Shown here in pieces: positions 21,836 through 33,564 of a stretch of DNA of 64,000 nucleotides. Made by a program: the position numbers and the translations under genes. A model generated the notes under the pieces. The model did no database searches, was not told the origin of the DNA, and saw nothing but the letters and a program-made list of their open reading frames with translations. Position 1 is the stretch's first letter, and each line of letters starts with the position of its first letter. The stretch is from Ophiodon elongatus. Lineage: Eukaryota > Chordata > Actinopteri > Perciformes > Hexagrammidae. Location of the stretch: assembly GCA_016806645.1 (NCBI GenBank), contig JACSYO010001716.1:559001-623000 (forward strand). The letters run 5' to 3'.

Positions 21836-22345
21836 ACCATAGACTGCATAGAAGAAGTGGACGTAGTCATGGTGACATCACCCATTGGTTTGTGGACTGC
21901 AGTTCAGAAGCCTCGAATTTGGCGATTTCGTCGTCACCATCTTGGATTACAGCTGTCCCCATGTGTTTTTTTTTTGCAGCCAATGAACAGAAGTTATCAT
22001 ATTTATGTATACGGCTCTGGTAGTGGCAGCAACCTGTCAATCACAGTAAGCCCGCCCTAAAGCATACCCTGCTTTATGGTCTGTTTGACTCTAAATGGAC
22101 CATAATTTACTAAATGAACATCATGCTGTATTGAAGAAGACTTGAAACTAGAGATTGAGACATAAACTCATGTTTACAATGTTTACTGAGGGAATAAATC
22201 AAGAGAGAAGTAGAGTCATTTTCTCATGGACGTCTATACAACCAGAGGAGTCGCCCCCTGCTGGTCAGTAGAGAGAATGCAGGTTTTAAGACTCTTCCTG
22301 CATCAGCTTCACTCGGAAGAACCGGAGGTTGGAACTCATGGAACC
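21836..22345 (-). repeat. Interspersed repeat family A, copy 2 (inverted)
   Basis: Blocks match 16838-17320 in reverse order and strand: CATACCCTGCTTTATGGTCT, AAGAAGACTTGAAACTAGAG, ACCAGAGGAGTCGCCCCCTG and GAACCGGAGGTTG. The left part (21850-21960, with CATCTTGGATTACAG) corresponds to the AAGATGGCGATTGC end of copy 1. This is one of the two longest copies. Confidence 0.85.
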
Positions 22346-22421
22346 TCCTGTGGAGTCCCTGCAGGTCCACAAACCCTAAATGCATCTAAGACAACCAGCG
22401 CTTTGTGTTTGCAAAAGGAAA

Positions 22422-22423
<2 letters not shown>

Positions 22424-22505
<82 letters not shown>
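22424..22505. repeat. (GT)n microsatellite
   Basis: About 40 GT units with one A interruption. The long poly-CV frame over it is an artefact. Confidence 0.97.
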
Positions 22506-22508
<3 letters not shown>

Positions 22509-22644
22509 GCATGTAGTTCAGTGTGCATCCCAGACTTGACACGTGTTTGATACCACAGCTGAAACAGATGTTGCCTGAGGTAATTATGGAAATAACTTGC
22601 TTTGTGTCTCCTCAGCAGGTGTTGCCTCAGTTCATCTACTGCCT

Positions 22645-22647
<3 letters not shown>

Positions 22648-22715
<68 letters not shown>

Positions 22716-22786
22716 GTCTGTGAGTGTGTGTGTGGGTGGGTTTTCTGTGAGTGTGTGTGTGTGTGCGTGTGTGTGGGTGGGTTGTC

Positions 22787-22827
<41 letters not shown>

Positions 22828-22845
22828 TGTCTGTGAGTGTGTGTC
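22648..22845. repeat. Compound GT minisatellite
   Basis: A (GT)n tract of about 33 units is followed by a larger repeat containing GTGGGTGGGTTGTCTGTGAG (or GTTTTCTGTGAG), in three successive copies with variable GT spacers. Confidence 0.93.
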
Positions 22846-22859
22846 TCCAGGGTCCTTTA

Positions 22860-23778
22860 AGGATGTGTCTTTACAAACTTCCTGACACCCACGCAAGCTC
22901 TACAACAGCTCCTGTACGCTCTATTGTTATTGTGTACTTATGTACACTAACACAGGCTCAATTATGATTACCATAATACAAGCAGCAACAAATGATACTG
23001 ATATTTGGCCAGTGTATGTGCTTGCATGTGGGTAATTCAGAAATAAGCACATGCTATTTAGTTTAGTACGTGGAGACTGGCAACAGAAAGACACAAAGAT
23101 CCTTCTGAGCAACAGCTGAATAAGAATAAAAGAAATCAGCACTCATTAGTAAAATAAACTGGAAGCTTAGCATCAAAATGTGTGCAGATTTATTCAGGAA
23201 CAGCTTCCTGTTTCAGTGTCAAGTGTTTCACAATAATGATGCTTAGAACGAGCATGAATGAACAGCTTCAAACTTATTATATCAGCTGAACAAACTATGG
23301 ACTGACAAATCACGGTTTGAGTCTCCTCCATGGAGCCAGAGTGTCGCCTGCAGAGGGCCGGAAGGGAAACGGCTGTCCTTAATATCTGGAGCCCAAATGC
23401 ACCATCATGGTTCCATAATAAACCAGGGTCACTAACACTTTTCTGGACTGGAAAACAAACTCAAAGGGAAACTGTGCAACAGTTTGAATCATTTCATTCT
23501 TCTTTTGGGGCCCAAAATACTTTGAATTGTATACAATACATGTTGGTGTCTGAATGATTCTGACTCTGTTAATATATTGAAGGACAGAAGAACGACCTCA
23601 ATGCAACAGCTGATTCCAAACTTTTGAACGGTTGTGTATGAAACGTAACATTCACCTGCCCTCTCGCATAACCCCCTCGATTTAGTTATATGGGCCCCAT
23701 ATGTCTTTACTATATGTATATGTGTATTTGTGATTTTGGGCTATATTAAGTCCTATATTTTCTTTCTGTCGTCGTCGT
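22860..23778. other. Intergenic stretch
   Basis: No gene seen. Near 23725-23750 the string TGTGATTTTGGGCTATAT looks like a truncated L2 tail abutting the minisatellite at 23779. Confidence 0.45.
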
Positions 23779-24005
23779 GGCTGTTGATGGTTGTTGATGG
23801 TTATTGATGGCTGTTGATGTGTTGATGGTTATTGATGGCTGTTGATGGCTGTTGATGGCTATTGATGGTTGTTGATGGTTGTTGATGGTTGTTGATGGTT
23901 TGATGGTTGATGTTATTGATGGCTGTTGATGGTTATTGATGGCTGTTGATGGCTGTTGATGGCTATTGATGGTTGTTGATGGTTGTTGATGGTTGTTGAT
24001 GGTTG
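23779..24005. repeat. 9-bp (GTTGATGGT)n minisatellite with higher-order unit
   Basis: The basic unit is GTTGATGGT/GTTGATGGC/ATTGATGGC. A block of about 73 bases beginning GGTTATTGATGGCTGTTGAT occurs at about 23827 and again, apparently unchanged, at about 23931. This gives a higher-order period of about 104 bases that includes an irregular joint (TTTGATGGTTGATGTT). Confidence 0.93.
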
Positions 24006-24960
24006 CGTGGTTTCACTAATATTTAAATGCTGTTCTGTGTTTATGTTGTTTGGTCTTTTTGTGCATTTACATGGATTTTTTATTGTTTTTATGTGCCTGG
24101 ACCTTTTACTTTGGTTAGTATTATTCTGGCTTTATTTCAGTCCTCGGCTTTTCCTTCTTGCATTTTGTATTGATTTATTCATAGTCATCTTGAACATTAT
24201 TATTATTTATTTTTCCCATTCTTGCTCACCAACTCCTGTTCCCTATGTGCTTGGACTATCTACAATTGTGTTTTGCATAATCCAAATAAACAACTGATCA
24301 CAATATGAATACAATAACATGTTCACTATAACCTCATCGCCAGGGGAAAGTTTGAAACGTTTCTCAACATGAAAGAACTTACTCACACATCTTAGAGAAA
24401 CACTATATTAATATAATTTCTTTTAATTCCTTGCACGAAAACAGACAAGTTGAAAGTATACAATATCAGCGTTTGACGCATATATTCGGTGAAAGCTCTC
24501 CTAATGAGACTGGAAAGATACGGCACCTCAGCAGTTGTTTATTGGAAGTGGCAGACTTGTGATAACTCCACACCAGCGTGCTGAAGTTGATCTGTTATCA
24601 TCACTCCGACTGACTTCTGTTGGCCCTCTGAGACTCTAATCTGCTCTGCTCCGATACGGTGAGCATAATGCACCTGATTCATCCAATGTGGAACACACAG
24701 AGAGAGAACCTTCACCTGACCTGACCGGTGCATGGTCCAAACACAATCAACCTCATTCAGGGGGATGTCCTGAAGACCGTTTAGCACCATGACAGGTCCA
24801 ACTTATAAATGTTGACCACAAAGTACAAGCAGCAACGTTGTCCTCAGCCTTCCAAATCCAGTCCTGTCTGGATGCCGATGCCTTGAAACCAGCTCACACG
24901 ACAAACACAGGTCGGTGTTGAGTTATACGGCGCAAGCAGCCGGGCAAATTTGTGTCTTAC
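24006..24960. other. Intergenic stretch, nothing firmly recognised
   Basis: The minus-strand frame 24539-24790 has no known domain. The region lies downstream of the candidate minus-strand exon at 24961-25163, so it could be intron of the same transcript. Confidence 0.4.
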
Positions 24961-25163
24961 CTGTCGAAATGCCAGACTCTCCCCGTGTGCTCTGTAGTGG
25001 TTTAGTCCAAGCGGTAGAGTGCTCCCCACCCGGTCCACCTCCCATCTGCAACAAGTTACAAGTAGCTCCCAACTGAAGAGGAAAAAGGAAAAGCCCAGCT
25101 CCTCCTCCTCACTGGGAGCAAAGTTCAACTTCCTGGTGAGACGGACTGTTGATACGGTTGTCA
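24961..25163 (-). other. Candidate minus-strand exon (5' UTR?)
   Basis: On the minus strand a plausible acceptor, CTATCCTTTTACAG, precedes 25163. A strong donor, TTTCGACAG followed by GTAAGACAC, ends the segment at 24961. An open frame runs through it but I do not recognise the peptide. It could be an upstream exon of the divergent gene whose coding start is proposed at 2425, which would give a ~22.5-kb first intron. Splice-site strength is the only evidence. Confidence 0.25.
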
Positions 25164-25199
25164 CTGTAAAAGGATAGGAGTGGGCTTATAATGGGATGT

Positions 25200-26502
25200 T
25201 CTCCGTAGCGGTTATAGTACACCTGGCTGCTCTGGGAGCTTGCACTGCGGAGACAAAGAAAACTGGTTCCGCAACTTTCCGGGCAGATCACAGCAGAGCA
25301 GCCTGAGCTGTGAAGTGAATGAATGAATGAGTGGGCCTAACCTAATTACACAGGTACAAGAGTGCCTTGTAGCAACTTGCACAGTGGCTCATATAAATAG
25401 TGTGTTCGTAGCAGCAATGTAACATAATTAAAATGATTTGATGATATTGGCACAGCCTGTATGGATATTGGTGATGAGTTGGGATATTCATAGGGGTTGT
25501 GTTGTTGTATCGCCTGCACATTTACAATCCATCCAAGGTGGAACATTAAACCATCATCAGTAACCTTTGTGCTGGGACATAAAATGTGCACATAGTATGA
25601 TTGAATGGGTAAGTTAATGAATAAAATATGAAGAATAATTTTGAGACCATTTTGGTTTCTGATTAAAAACAGTTGTGTTAGTGTTGGGGAGCTTGTGATC
25701 TTTAAAATCCTGCCTGTGAGTCCGACGGTGTTTTCTTGTTACTTGTGGCTAAATTACATCGTTCTTAATATAGTATGTTTTACGTCTTGTGTTTTACGTC
25801 ATGTGACCTCAGAATAAACCCACAGTGGTAAATGAAAACTAAATCTATAAAATAGGGTTGTACTCGAGCAAAGAAATTCTTAGTCGACTAACACTCCTAC
25901 GACTTGCAAATGACATATCAACCAAAGAAATCATAGTCGACCAAAGTGAGGGGCAGCCCTGCTAGAATCACAATAAAAACAAGCAACATTGCGCTGAAGA
26001 CCACAGAAATAAGTATCTATTATAATATGTATTAATAAGTAAAACACTAAGATTGTTAATGAGACCAAAGTCCCATTCCTTTTCAAATATCCAAAAGTTC
26101 AAAGTTCATCTCACCAAGTGTAGAGTGAGTGTGTAATGCCTCCTCCGGCCAGTAGGTGGCACGGTGATTTATGAGCTTCTTTATCAGTCCGTTTAGTGTG
26201 TTTTCAGGGCATCAACTTCCTATTTGTTTCCTGGATTAACATGGAACATTTTGGATTCAGCTGCATGAAACTGTAACAATCATAACCAGGGAATATTTGT
26301 GCATCTTCCGACCATGCACGGTATCAGGACTGAGCGTCGCACCACGGACACGAGACAGCTAGCGTTAGCTTGCTGCGGTCGGCGTGCCGCTGCTCTCGCT
26401 GTGGGCTTCTCGCAGCCCTGCGGCATCTTGGACGTTTGACAGCCTTCAGCGTTCAGCTTACTGTCGAGTATAAAACTAACGTTAGCTTCCCGCTAGCTTA
26501 CA
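25200..26502. promoter_or_regulatory. Upstream region of pex10, possible divergent promoter
   Basis: The ~200 bases before the pex10 start codon (26300-26502) are relatively GC-rich and contain GCTAGCGTTAGCTTGC and GCGGCATCTTGGACG. The latter is close to a reversed YY1-type AAGATGGC site. No TATA box is evident. 25855-25960 is a repeat-like stretch with mirrored AGTCGACTAAC and TAGTCGACCAAAG motifs. I infer the pex10 transcription start lies in 26300-26500. Confidence 0.35.
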
Positions 26503-29213
26503 ATGCCGCTCGCTCCCGCAAACCAGTCCCAGTTGATTCGGTCCAGTCAGAAGGACGAATATTATCAAACCTTCCTGAGAAACAACGCCAACGAAGCCTT
26601 TCAGACACTCGCTGGTGAGTTCGCTCAAACTGGGAAACTTTAGCATTCGTCTTCTGCAGCGAGCTTACTTCACTTTACCATGTAGCTTTAGCTTCAGAGC
26701 TAACTAAGTGCGCTCTCTTTTATCTATTTAGCTATTGGACGTACAGGTAATACACCGGTGATGACGGTATCGGCTCCGTTAACGTGGCTCCTGCTGTCAA
26801 CGTGGTGTTTGAGTGGACTTTATTCTGGAGGAATAATGGCCCCACATGTTTGATTAAAACTTTATTAATCCCCTGTGGGGAAAGTCATTTGCCACCAAAA
26901 AAACTCAAACAGACAATATTAGACACAGTCCATAGTGCACAACAGACACAAACACATCGCAAATAATTAATAAATAACACCAGAAAATGCATTATGAAAC
27001 ATGATTAAACCACATCAATCTAAAAACCACATCTAACGGTGTTCATTAAAAAAATCTAACTGCTGCTGGAACGAAAGACCTTCTGAGTGGTTCAGTAGAA
27101 CACTGAGGCGTCATGAGTCCATTAAACACACAATGGAGTTAGTGGATGGCCTTCAAAAGAATAAATCTTTTTTAACTTGGCCCTTGTTCTTTTATCTACA
27201 GTGACCTCTAGTGAATCCGGGGTAAGGCCGATCACTGAGCCAGCCTTTATGATCATCTTATTGATCCTGTTTTCATCATCCACAGTGATGCCCCTCCCAG
27301 CAGAGCACAGCATAGAAGAGGACACTAGCTAAGATCCCCTGGTAGAAGACATGAAGAAGCTTTCTGCTGACATCAAAGGAGCTCAGCTTCCTCAGGAAGA
27401 AAAGTCTTGACTGAGCCTTTTTAAATACAGCATCAGTGTTCTTTTTCCACTTTAGTCTACTGTCCAGATAGACACCAAGATATTTATATGACTGGACAAT
27501 TTATATCTGCTGACCTACAATTATCACTGGGGAGACCTCCTCCTTCTTCCTTCTGAAATCAATAACCAACTCTTTGGTCTTTACAACATTTAGTTTAAAA
27601 AAAAAAATATTGTCACACCAGCTAACAAAAGATTCAACCTCCCGTTTATAGGCCGGGTCATTGCCTCGGGTAAGTAGACCAACCAGGGCAGTGTCATCTG
27701 AGAACGTTTTGATTTTACAGGACATATGGCTCTGCCTCTAGTCTGCTGTATAACGTGGTATCACTGTGTAAATGCAGAGTTGAGGAGTAAAAGCTCCTAA
27801 TTACTGAACACGGCCATGCATTGGTTCTGACTGGTAACGCTACGTAAATTGAAACGCACATATTTGACGTAGTTGATTACAACCTATAAACCTATAGACC
27901 CAAACCCCAATGCTGCTCAGTCTCGCACTACTTTCTCACACAGGTTCATTCAGCTCACTGACTGGCGGCTCTGTTTTCAAGCGAAAGATGATCACTGTTC
28001 GTTTGTTTCTGTAGGATCCAAAAGATGGCTGGACTGGAGGAGAGAGATCGAGCTGCTGTCGGACCTCGCGTACTACGGTTTAACCACACTCTCAGGTAGA
28101 GCAGAGCAGCATGAAATCTAACTCTACGCCAATGTGCGTTTTAATCGGCTGTCTTATGAAGGAGTCATTATTACGTGTAGGTTACCAGACCCTGGGCGAG
28201 GAGTACGTCAACATCGTCCAGGTGGACCCCAGTAAGCGCCGGGTCCCCTCCCGGGCCAGGCGGGGCCTCTTCGTCCTCTGCCGCGCCTACTTCCCTTACC
28301 TGGTGGACAAGGTCCTGGTGTGCCTGGAGAACGAGCTGGAATGCGGGCAGGAGGGGCGCGGCGGTGCCGGGTGGCGGCGGCGGCGGGCGGCGCCGGGTCC
28401 GTGGTGGAGCCTGGACTCGTGGCTGAGGAGGTGGATGCAGAGGGCGGTGGGGCTGCTGTCGGAGCCCCAGAGGAGAGCGTGCGTGCCGGCCGTGTTCGTC
28501 CTCCAGCAGGGCCTGACCCTCCTCCACCGACTCCACGCCGCGCTGTTCTACATCAGCGGCTCTTTCTACCACCTGTCCAAGAGGGCGGCTGGTATCGGCT
28601 ATGTAAGGGATTGTTTTTATTTTTTTGGACATGTGTGATGTAAAAACACTATTTACATGTTTTTATTTTAGTTTGACTTTTTAGCTACGCACTTATGACA
28701 CACGAGGGCCCGTTTAATCTGATCTTTAATCACTATCACAATGTTCAACCTTCACTTGAGTAGGTGCACTCACACAGGGACATTCATACAGAACTCACAC
28801 AACGTGCATACGTATAATCATGTCAAAGGATAAAGAAGACCAGGACAAACTCAGTCTTATTAGTTTCCCACAGTAAACCTGCAGATTTTCCCAATCTGTG
28901 TTATAAAAGCTGTCATTGTGTCTCAACTAAATACATCCTGCTAGTTGTTTTCCAGCTTTTCAGCATTTTGTCACATATTTCCCAACCATGTCAGAAGGTA
29001 GTTAGTTAATGAGTTTATCATTGGTTGAGCCGGCAGGGTGCCGGTATGGGACACGCAGTAATGAGTAACTCTGTCCCGAAGACAGTTTGCTGCACACTCT
29101 CCGATTTTTGTGTCATGTCAAAATACTCTGAGTCGCCAGTTATTAGTCACACCCAGCTAAAACTAACAGTCTAATATTCTTCCAAAATGTGTGTTAATAA
29201 ATCCTCCCCTGTC

Positions 29214-29260
<47 letters not shown>

Positions 29261-29718
29261 CGTGCGTGTGTGTGTGTGTGTGTAGCTGCGTGTGATGGGG
29301 GGCAGCGGCGACGACGGGACCGTCAGCAGCAGCTACCGCCTGCTGGGGGCGCTGTCCCTCCTCCAGCTGCTCGTCACCGTGTGTCTGCAGCTCAACAGCT
29401 TCAGACAGAAGCAGAGGGCCCGGCAGGAGTGGAGGCTCTACAGGAACCTCAGGTACCGGAGCCTCTGCTCTTTGTGTCTTTACAGTTCACAGCTGGATAC
29501 TTCGGGGTTGGAGTGAACAGGGTTTTCTTAGTATTTCTTTTTCATTATTTTTTTTTACTTTTTATTTTATTTTTACAGTCATTTAACAGTCCCTGACATA
29601 CGACCTCAAAAAAAGCACAGGATAAGAATAATAGTAGTAATAATAGTTTAGCTAGTAGTGAGTACATATTTAAACATATATACACCTACACATACATGCG
29701 CATATATGTATGTATGTA

Positions 29719-29750
<32 letters not shown>

Positions 29751-32191
29751 CGCTTACAGCATACCTATACATATACCTTCCTACATGAAGACACTTATAC
29801 GCAAAAAAAAGTATTAATAGGAGGGAAAGAATATATATACACAATAATAAAAATAAAGTAAAATAGAATTACATAAATATCTACAAAATACAATAAATAA
29901 AAATAAAACTGACTTTTAGAAAGGGTGTCATTTGCATCAGAGCAGGATTAGTTACAGATGCAGATGCAGCATAGAAATGTTAGTTTTTGTTCATATTTCT
30001 GTGCGAGCGTTCGTGCGTGTGTCTAAACAAAGTCTTGGAACCTGAAATATCCATAGAAAATGTCTTTATATCTCTATATCCCAATAGTCGACTTGCAGCA
30101 CAGACTTGACAGTAATTTAAATAATTATGGTTCGTGATGGGAATCCATAATATTTTACTGGCACCAATGTATCGATTCCGCTTATCGGTCCGATTCTTCA
30201 TCGATTCCCTTATTGATTCTCTTTCCTGTGTGGAAGAAAGAAAAAAAGTAGGTTTTCAACGTCAATGCATCTGTTTCATTGTCTCTGAGACACCGGGTGG
30301 AGTCAGACGCAGAGTGGAACCGCTTCTGGATTCCCCATCCCTAAATTATGGTCAGATTTTCTTCAGGTCCACAAGCACCTCATTAGGTGATTCCGTAAAC
30401 AGATGGCAGATGCCGGTTGTACATCCACCGTCTCTTAAAAACCAAGCCACCGCGAGAACTGCTGGACTTTAGTCCTGAAAGCGTTGTGTGTCAGTGGAAA
30501 GGATGAAACGCATGACTTGAGCTTCCGTGCTGAACCCCGTGACCCGTCTGCCTCCAGCCCTCAGCGCGCACACCGAGCCGGCCCCCGCGCCGCCAGCTGC
30601 ATCCTCTGCCTGGAGGAGAGGAGACACTCCACCTCCACTCCCTGTGGACACCTCTTCTGCTGGGAGTGCATCACAGAGTGGTGCAACACCAAGGTCAGGC
30701 TCACGGCGCGACCTCTCGTCCTGTTGCTACTCCATTTGAAAGGGATCGTGTTTAGAGGCAGAATTTCCCAGGAGGCTTCTGTTTCTTATCGTGGGTATCG
30801 GGCGATTGACATCAATCAGATGTTGACGCTCTGTACTCTCGGCATAATGAAACGAGGATGAAACTAGGCATGGGCCGATATGAATATTTCATGTCACCAT
30901 TATCCTAGCCATAATTATTCCTCTAGATATCATCCTGATAAACAAAAATAAATATGAAAATGGCATTGAAACATCCCTTCAGCGTACATTTAGTGAAGAA
31001 AGAAATATTTTTATCGCATCACAGAAAGGACACATCCTTTTTTAGTGCAAAACAATGGTGACTCTGAATGTTCCCCGACAGAAATGAAGGATCTATGAAT
31101 GAAAGCAGCAGCGTTATGAGAGTCTGTTCAGTCGTGATACTGCCTTTATATTTTATATTCGGCTCTATTTTTCATTTCTCCACATGATAACGAGCTAGAC
31201 AGCTTTTTCAGGTCACTGGGGAAGATATTCATCATTATCCTGATAATAGAAATTCACCAAAATCAACTTTTTAATAGGCCTATATTATCCCGTCTCTAAA
31301 TGAAACAGCAACAGCCTTTTGAAAGTCGAGGCTGAATTTTTCTGTGCCGGTGGAATACTGAAAGTGTTCGATTGGCCCCAAACAAACGCATTACTTCGAG
31401 AAGGATCACGTTTCATCAGCAGCAGTAGATTATCTCAGATGTTGCTAATTAACATTAATTCCATAACTTGTAAATTGACACGTGGCTGTGTGCGGTGATG
31501 TGGCGGATTAAGAGTAAAACATGCGCTCGTCACATGATGCATGTCAAGGGTTTGAGTTTATCAAACCAGCAGTGCTACACCACGGCCTCCGGTATTTTGA
31601 CAAATAAGCTTGTAAAAAATAAGGCGTGTCATCCACATTTCATATCTCCGGTTTCGATCGGCTCACTCGTCCGTTCTGGGAGCTGTAATCCAGATGTAAT
31701 CCAGATGTCATCCAGCTATAATCCAGCTGTAATCCAGCGTGCTGATATGAATGTGTCTCCCTGCACCTGTGACCTTTGTGTAGGCTGGAATAATATTAAC
31801 ACTTTCATGTGAAATTATAGAGAAGAAATAAATATTTCTAGCTGCATACATACTTTTACAGATTAATCGGACTATAAGACAATACATTACAATAATGTTA
31901 AACGTGATGTCAAATCAAAACCGCAATCTTCAAAATAATATTCCCCCAAAATATTTCACATCGGATTTTCAGAGAAGTTTGAGTCAGTATGGGCTTGAAT
32001 TATCAATTTAGACGTCATAATTGTGTATGACGATATCTCGATGTATGATTTCATCACGATATGATTCTATTGAATATTCCATTGATGATAAATGTGTGAG
32101 TTTTGTGTTGGACGTCCCTCAGGCAGAGTGCCCCCTGTGTCGGGAGAAGTTCCAGCCTCACAGACTGGTGTACCTGAGGAACTACAGCTAG
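26503..32191 (+). CDS. pex10: pex10, peroxisome biogenesis factor 10
   Basis: Six coding exons: 26503-26614, 28015-28095, 28181-28602, 29286-29452, 30558-30693 and 32123-32191, all joined at GT-AG sites with consistent phases. The product is 328 aa; human PEX10 is 326. The N-terminus (QKDEYYQTFLRN, then KRWLDWRREIELLSDLAYYG and YQTLGEEYVNIVQVDP) matches the family's membrane-associated Pex2/Pex12-type domain. Hydrophobic segments such as AVFVLQQGLTLLHRLHAALF and LLGALSLLQLLVTVCLQL fit membrane spans. The C-terminal RING finger has all eight ligands: C275, C278, C290, H292, C295, C298, C309, C312. In the family, PEX10 works with PEX2 and PEX12 as the peroxisomal-membrane ubiquitin ligase that recycles the PEX5 import receptor. 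Exon 3 is GC-rich with an Arg/Gly-rich insert (RGGAGWRRRRAAPG), a divergent linker. The start ATG matches the family N-terminus length. Confidence 0.97.
26848..27735 (-). mobile_element. 5'-truncated LINE in pex10 intron 1
   Basis: On the minus strand the translation runs FSDDTALVGLLTRGNDPAYK, SWCDN, NVVKTKELVIDFRR, LGVYLDSRLKWKKNTDAV, FYQGILASVLFYAVLCWGGG and VDDENRINKMIIKAGSVIG. This is the palm C-motif ([FY]xDD, here FSDD) to the C-terminus of a Rex/L2-like LINE reverse transcriptase. The 3' end near 26850 carries CCCCACAGGGGATTAATAAA, a tail typical of such LINEs. Frame breaks show it is inactive. It lies antisense to pex10. Confidence 0.85.
28096..28180 (+). other. Very short pex10 intron 2
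   Basis: An 85-base intron between exon 2 (ending CTCTCAG) and exon 3 (starting GTTACCAGAC). It begins GTAGAG and ends TTACGTGTAG. It is near the minimum size for a vertebrate intron. Confidence 0.9.
29215..29285 (+). repeat. (GT)n array forming the acceptor tract of pex10 exon 4
   Basis: TG/GT repeats run uninterrupted apart from TATG and GCGTGCG variants right up to the acceptor TGTGTAG at 29285. The exon 4 3' splice site therefore has UG repeats instead of an ordinary polypyrimidine tract. UG-repeat binding proteins such as TDP-43 and CELF factors are known to act on such tracts in other genes. Confidence 0.95.
29560..29900. repeat. AT-rich low-complexity stretch in pex10 intron 4
   Basis: (TATG)n, then (TA)n at about 29725-29750, with surrounding poly-T and A-rich segments. 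No gene content. Confidence 0.8.
30866..31303. repeat. Repeat-like segment in pex10 intron 5
   Basis: AGGCATGGGCCGATATGAAT, then CACCATTATCCTAGCC, ATTATCCTGATAATAGAAAT and TATTATCCCGTCTCTAAATG. The pattern resembles interspersed non-coding elements of fish. A weaker related stretch (GACGATATCTCGATG, TCATCACGATATGATTC) lies at 32025-32070. Confidence 0.4.
31683..31737. repeat. Short 11-12-bp tandem repeat
   Basis: About five degenerate copies of TGTAATCCAGA/CTATAATCCAG in pex10 intron 5. Confidence 0.85.
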
Positions 32192-32303
32192 GGCCACCGG
32201 CCCTCAGGAACCTGTGGAGGCCAAGGGTCAGCCAACGGGTCTGAGAGGAGAAGCTGCAGTGCCTTTAACCTTCATTCTCTCCGATGGTCATCAGGCCATG
32301 GTC

Positions 32304-32309
32304 AATAAA
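32304..32309 (+). terminator. pex10 polyadenylation signal
   Basis: AATAAA 113 bases past the stop codon, followed by a GT-rich TGTTTGATTGT segment. It defines a short 3' UTR. Confidence 0.75.
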
Positions 32310-32430
32310 ATGTTTGATTGTATCAGTCGAATCTTGTAAATATCACTTTTAATTAAATTAAAACTTATACGGAGGATAATAAAATGTGGGAGATGTCCAA
32401 ATATATGTCTGTTTTTTACTTTACGTTTCA

Positions 32431-32656
32431 TTTAGCTGATGCTGTTATCCAAAGCGACTTACAATGAGTGCATTCATCACACACTGATGACAGGGGCCAC
32501 CTGCCCATCAGGATCCTAACTAACACCGTAGGCCCAGTAACAGTTTGGGGTTAAGTGTTTTGCCCAAGGACACATCGACATGGACTAGCGGAGCCGGGGA
32601 TCGAACCACCGATGCTCTGATTGAAGGACGACCCTGCTCACCACTGATCCACAGTC
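32431..32656 (-). mobile_element. tRNA-derived SINE
   Basis: Read on the minus strand it starts near 32656 with GCGACTGTGGATCAGTGGTG (A-box-like TGGATCAGTGG). The B box follows as GGTTCGATCCC, then TGTGTCCTTGGGCAAAACAC and a tail ending in AAGTCGCTTTGG. It is not a functional tRNA gene because the cloverleaf is incomplete. Confidence 0.75.
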
Positions 32657-33181
32657 GCAAATCAATGTTTTATTTATGAGGTTGTTTGAATACTTTAATA
32701 TAGAAATCATTATTAGGTGTAGTCGCTCTACATAATTTATCATCTAAAGTATATAAAATGTACATTAGTGTTGTTTTTGTTCATGTGCTGCCTGGTAGAA
32801 GAACTGCCACTGTTCCATGATGGAAGAAGAAGTGATCTAGTCAGGTCGGGCAGTATTTCTGATAAATGTATTTCAAATACAAAGCAATTTGTATTTGATG
32901 GACTTGTTTGTTTTAATGATCTGTTCACCTGTGCAAACGGACACATTGGCAGTTGGCCTGCGGCCGGTAATTCATCCAGGTTGTTCAAGTGGGGATTAAA
33001 GTGGTTGAAACTTTACCTGATGTTTCTATAAACAATATAACATATAACACATAACAGTTTGTAGCACTTGAACCTTTCACCTCTCGGAACCCTCGTTACA
33101 GAACAGGTCTCTTCATCCTGCCGTGTCTTGTAATGTCAAGTGTTCTGACCTGCACTGTCTCTGTTAAGGTAGTGGATCATC
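32657..33181. other. Intergenic stretch, nothing recognised
   Basis: The plus frame 32768-33031 and the minus frame 32740-32988 overlap and have no domain content. Confidence 0.45.
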
Positions 33182-33410
33182 TCAGATGTTCATCAGCACA
33201 CTTTTCTCTTGTATGTCAGAGAAGAAGACCTGGACACTAAGTTCATCAGCTTTTGAGGAAACAAGGCTGCCAAAGTAGGGGAAGGGGTCAACGTTTTCAA
33301 GAGTGGTGATGTCCACTTTTACGGTGGGCTGGGTAGATGGTTGGTTGGCTGGAGGTTGACGTAGGACATCCTTACCTTCCACTTGACCATATAAAGGGCA
33401 CACTACTTCC
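33182..33410 (-). mobile_element. LINE reverse transcriptase fragment
   Basis: The minus-strand translation QPPANQPSTQPTVKVDITTL then ENVDPFPYFGSLVSSKADEL resembles the post-palm region (TLENVDHFPYLGSLLSSKAD-like) of a LINE family common in fish. Only about 60 residues remain. Confidence 0.7.
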
Positions 33411-33564
33411 TGCATTGGCACTGAACATTGGTATTGGGCGTAAGTCGGTAGGTACAAAATCTCTCAAAATGGCAGTCTTAACTGTCCTAACTAGTAAAAC
33501 AACAATATAGGTCATTGGACTGGAAGCTTAAAGTGAACATGGTTTACATTTACCTGGCGAGCCA

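Noticed and set aside
26370..26618. 82-aa frame beginning MLRSACRCSRCG overlapping pex10 exon 1
   Set aside because: Different frame from the true pex10 start at 26503; it lies mostly in the 5' UTR.
28171..28632. 153-aa minus-strand frame, Pro/Arg-rich
   Set aside because: Antisense shadow of GC-rich pex10 exon 3.
30484..30861. 125-aa frame starting MCVSGKDETHD as a separate RING protein
   Set aside because: Its RING half is pex10 exon 5 (30558-30693); the flanks are read-through into introns.
32431..32656. tRNA gene on the minus strand
   Set aside because: A- and B-box-like motifs are present but the cloverleaf cannot be completed and a SINE body follows.
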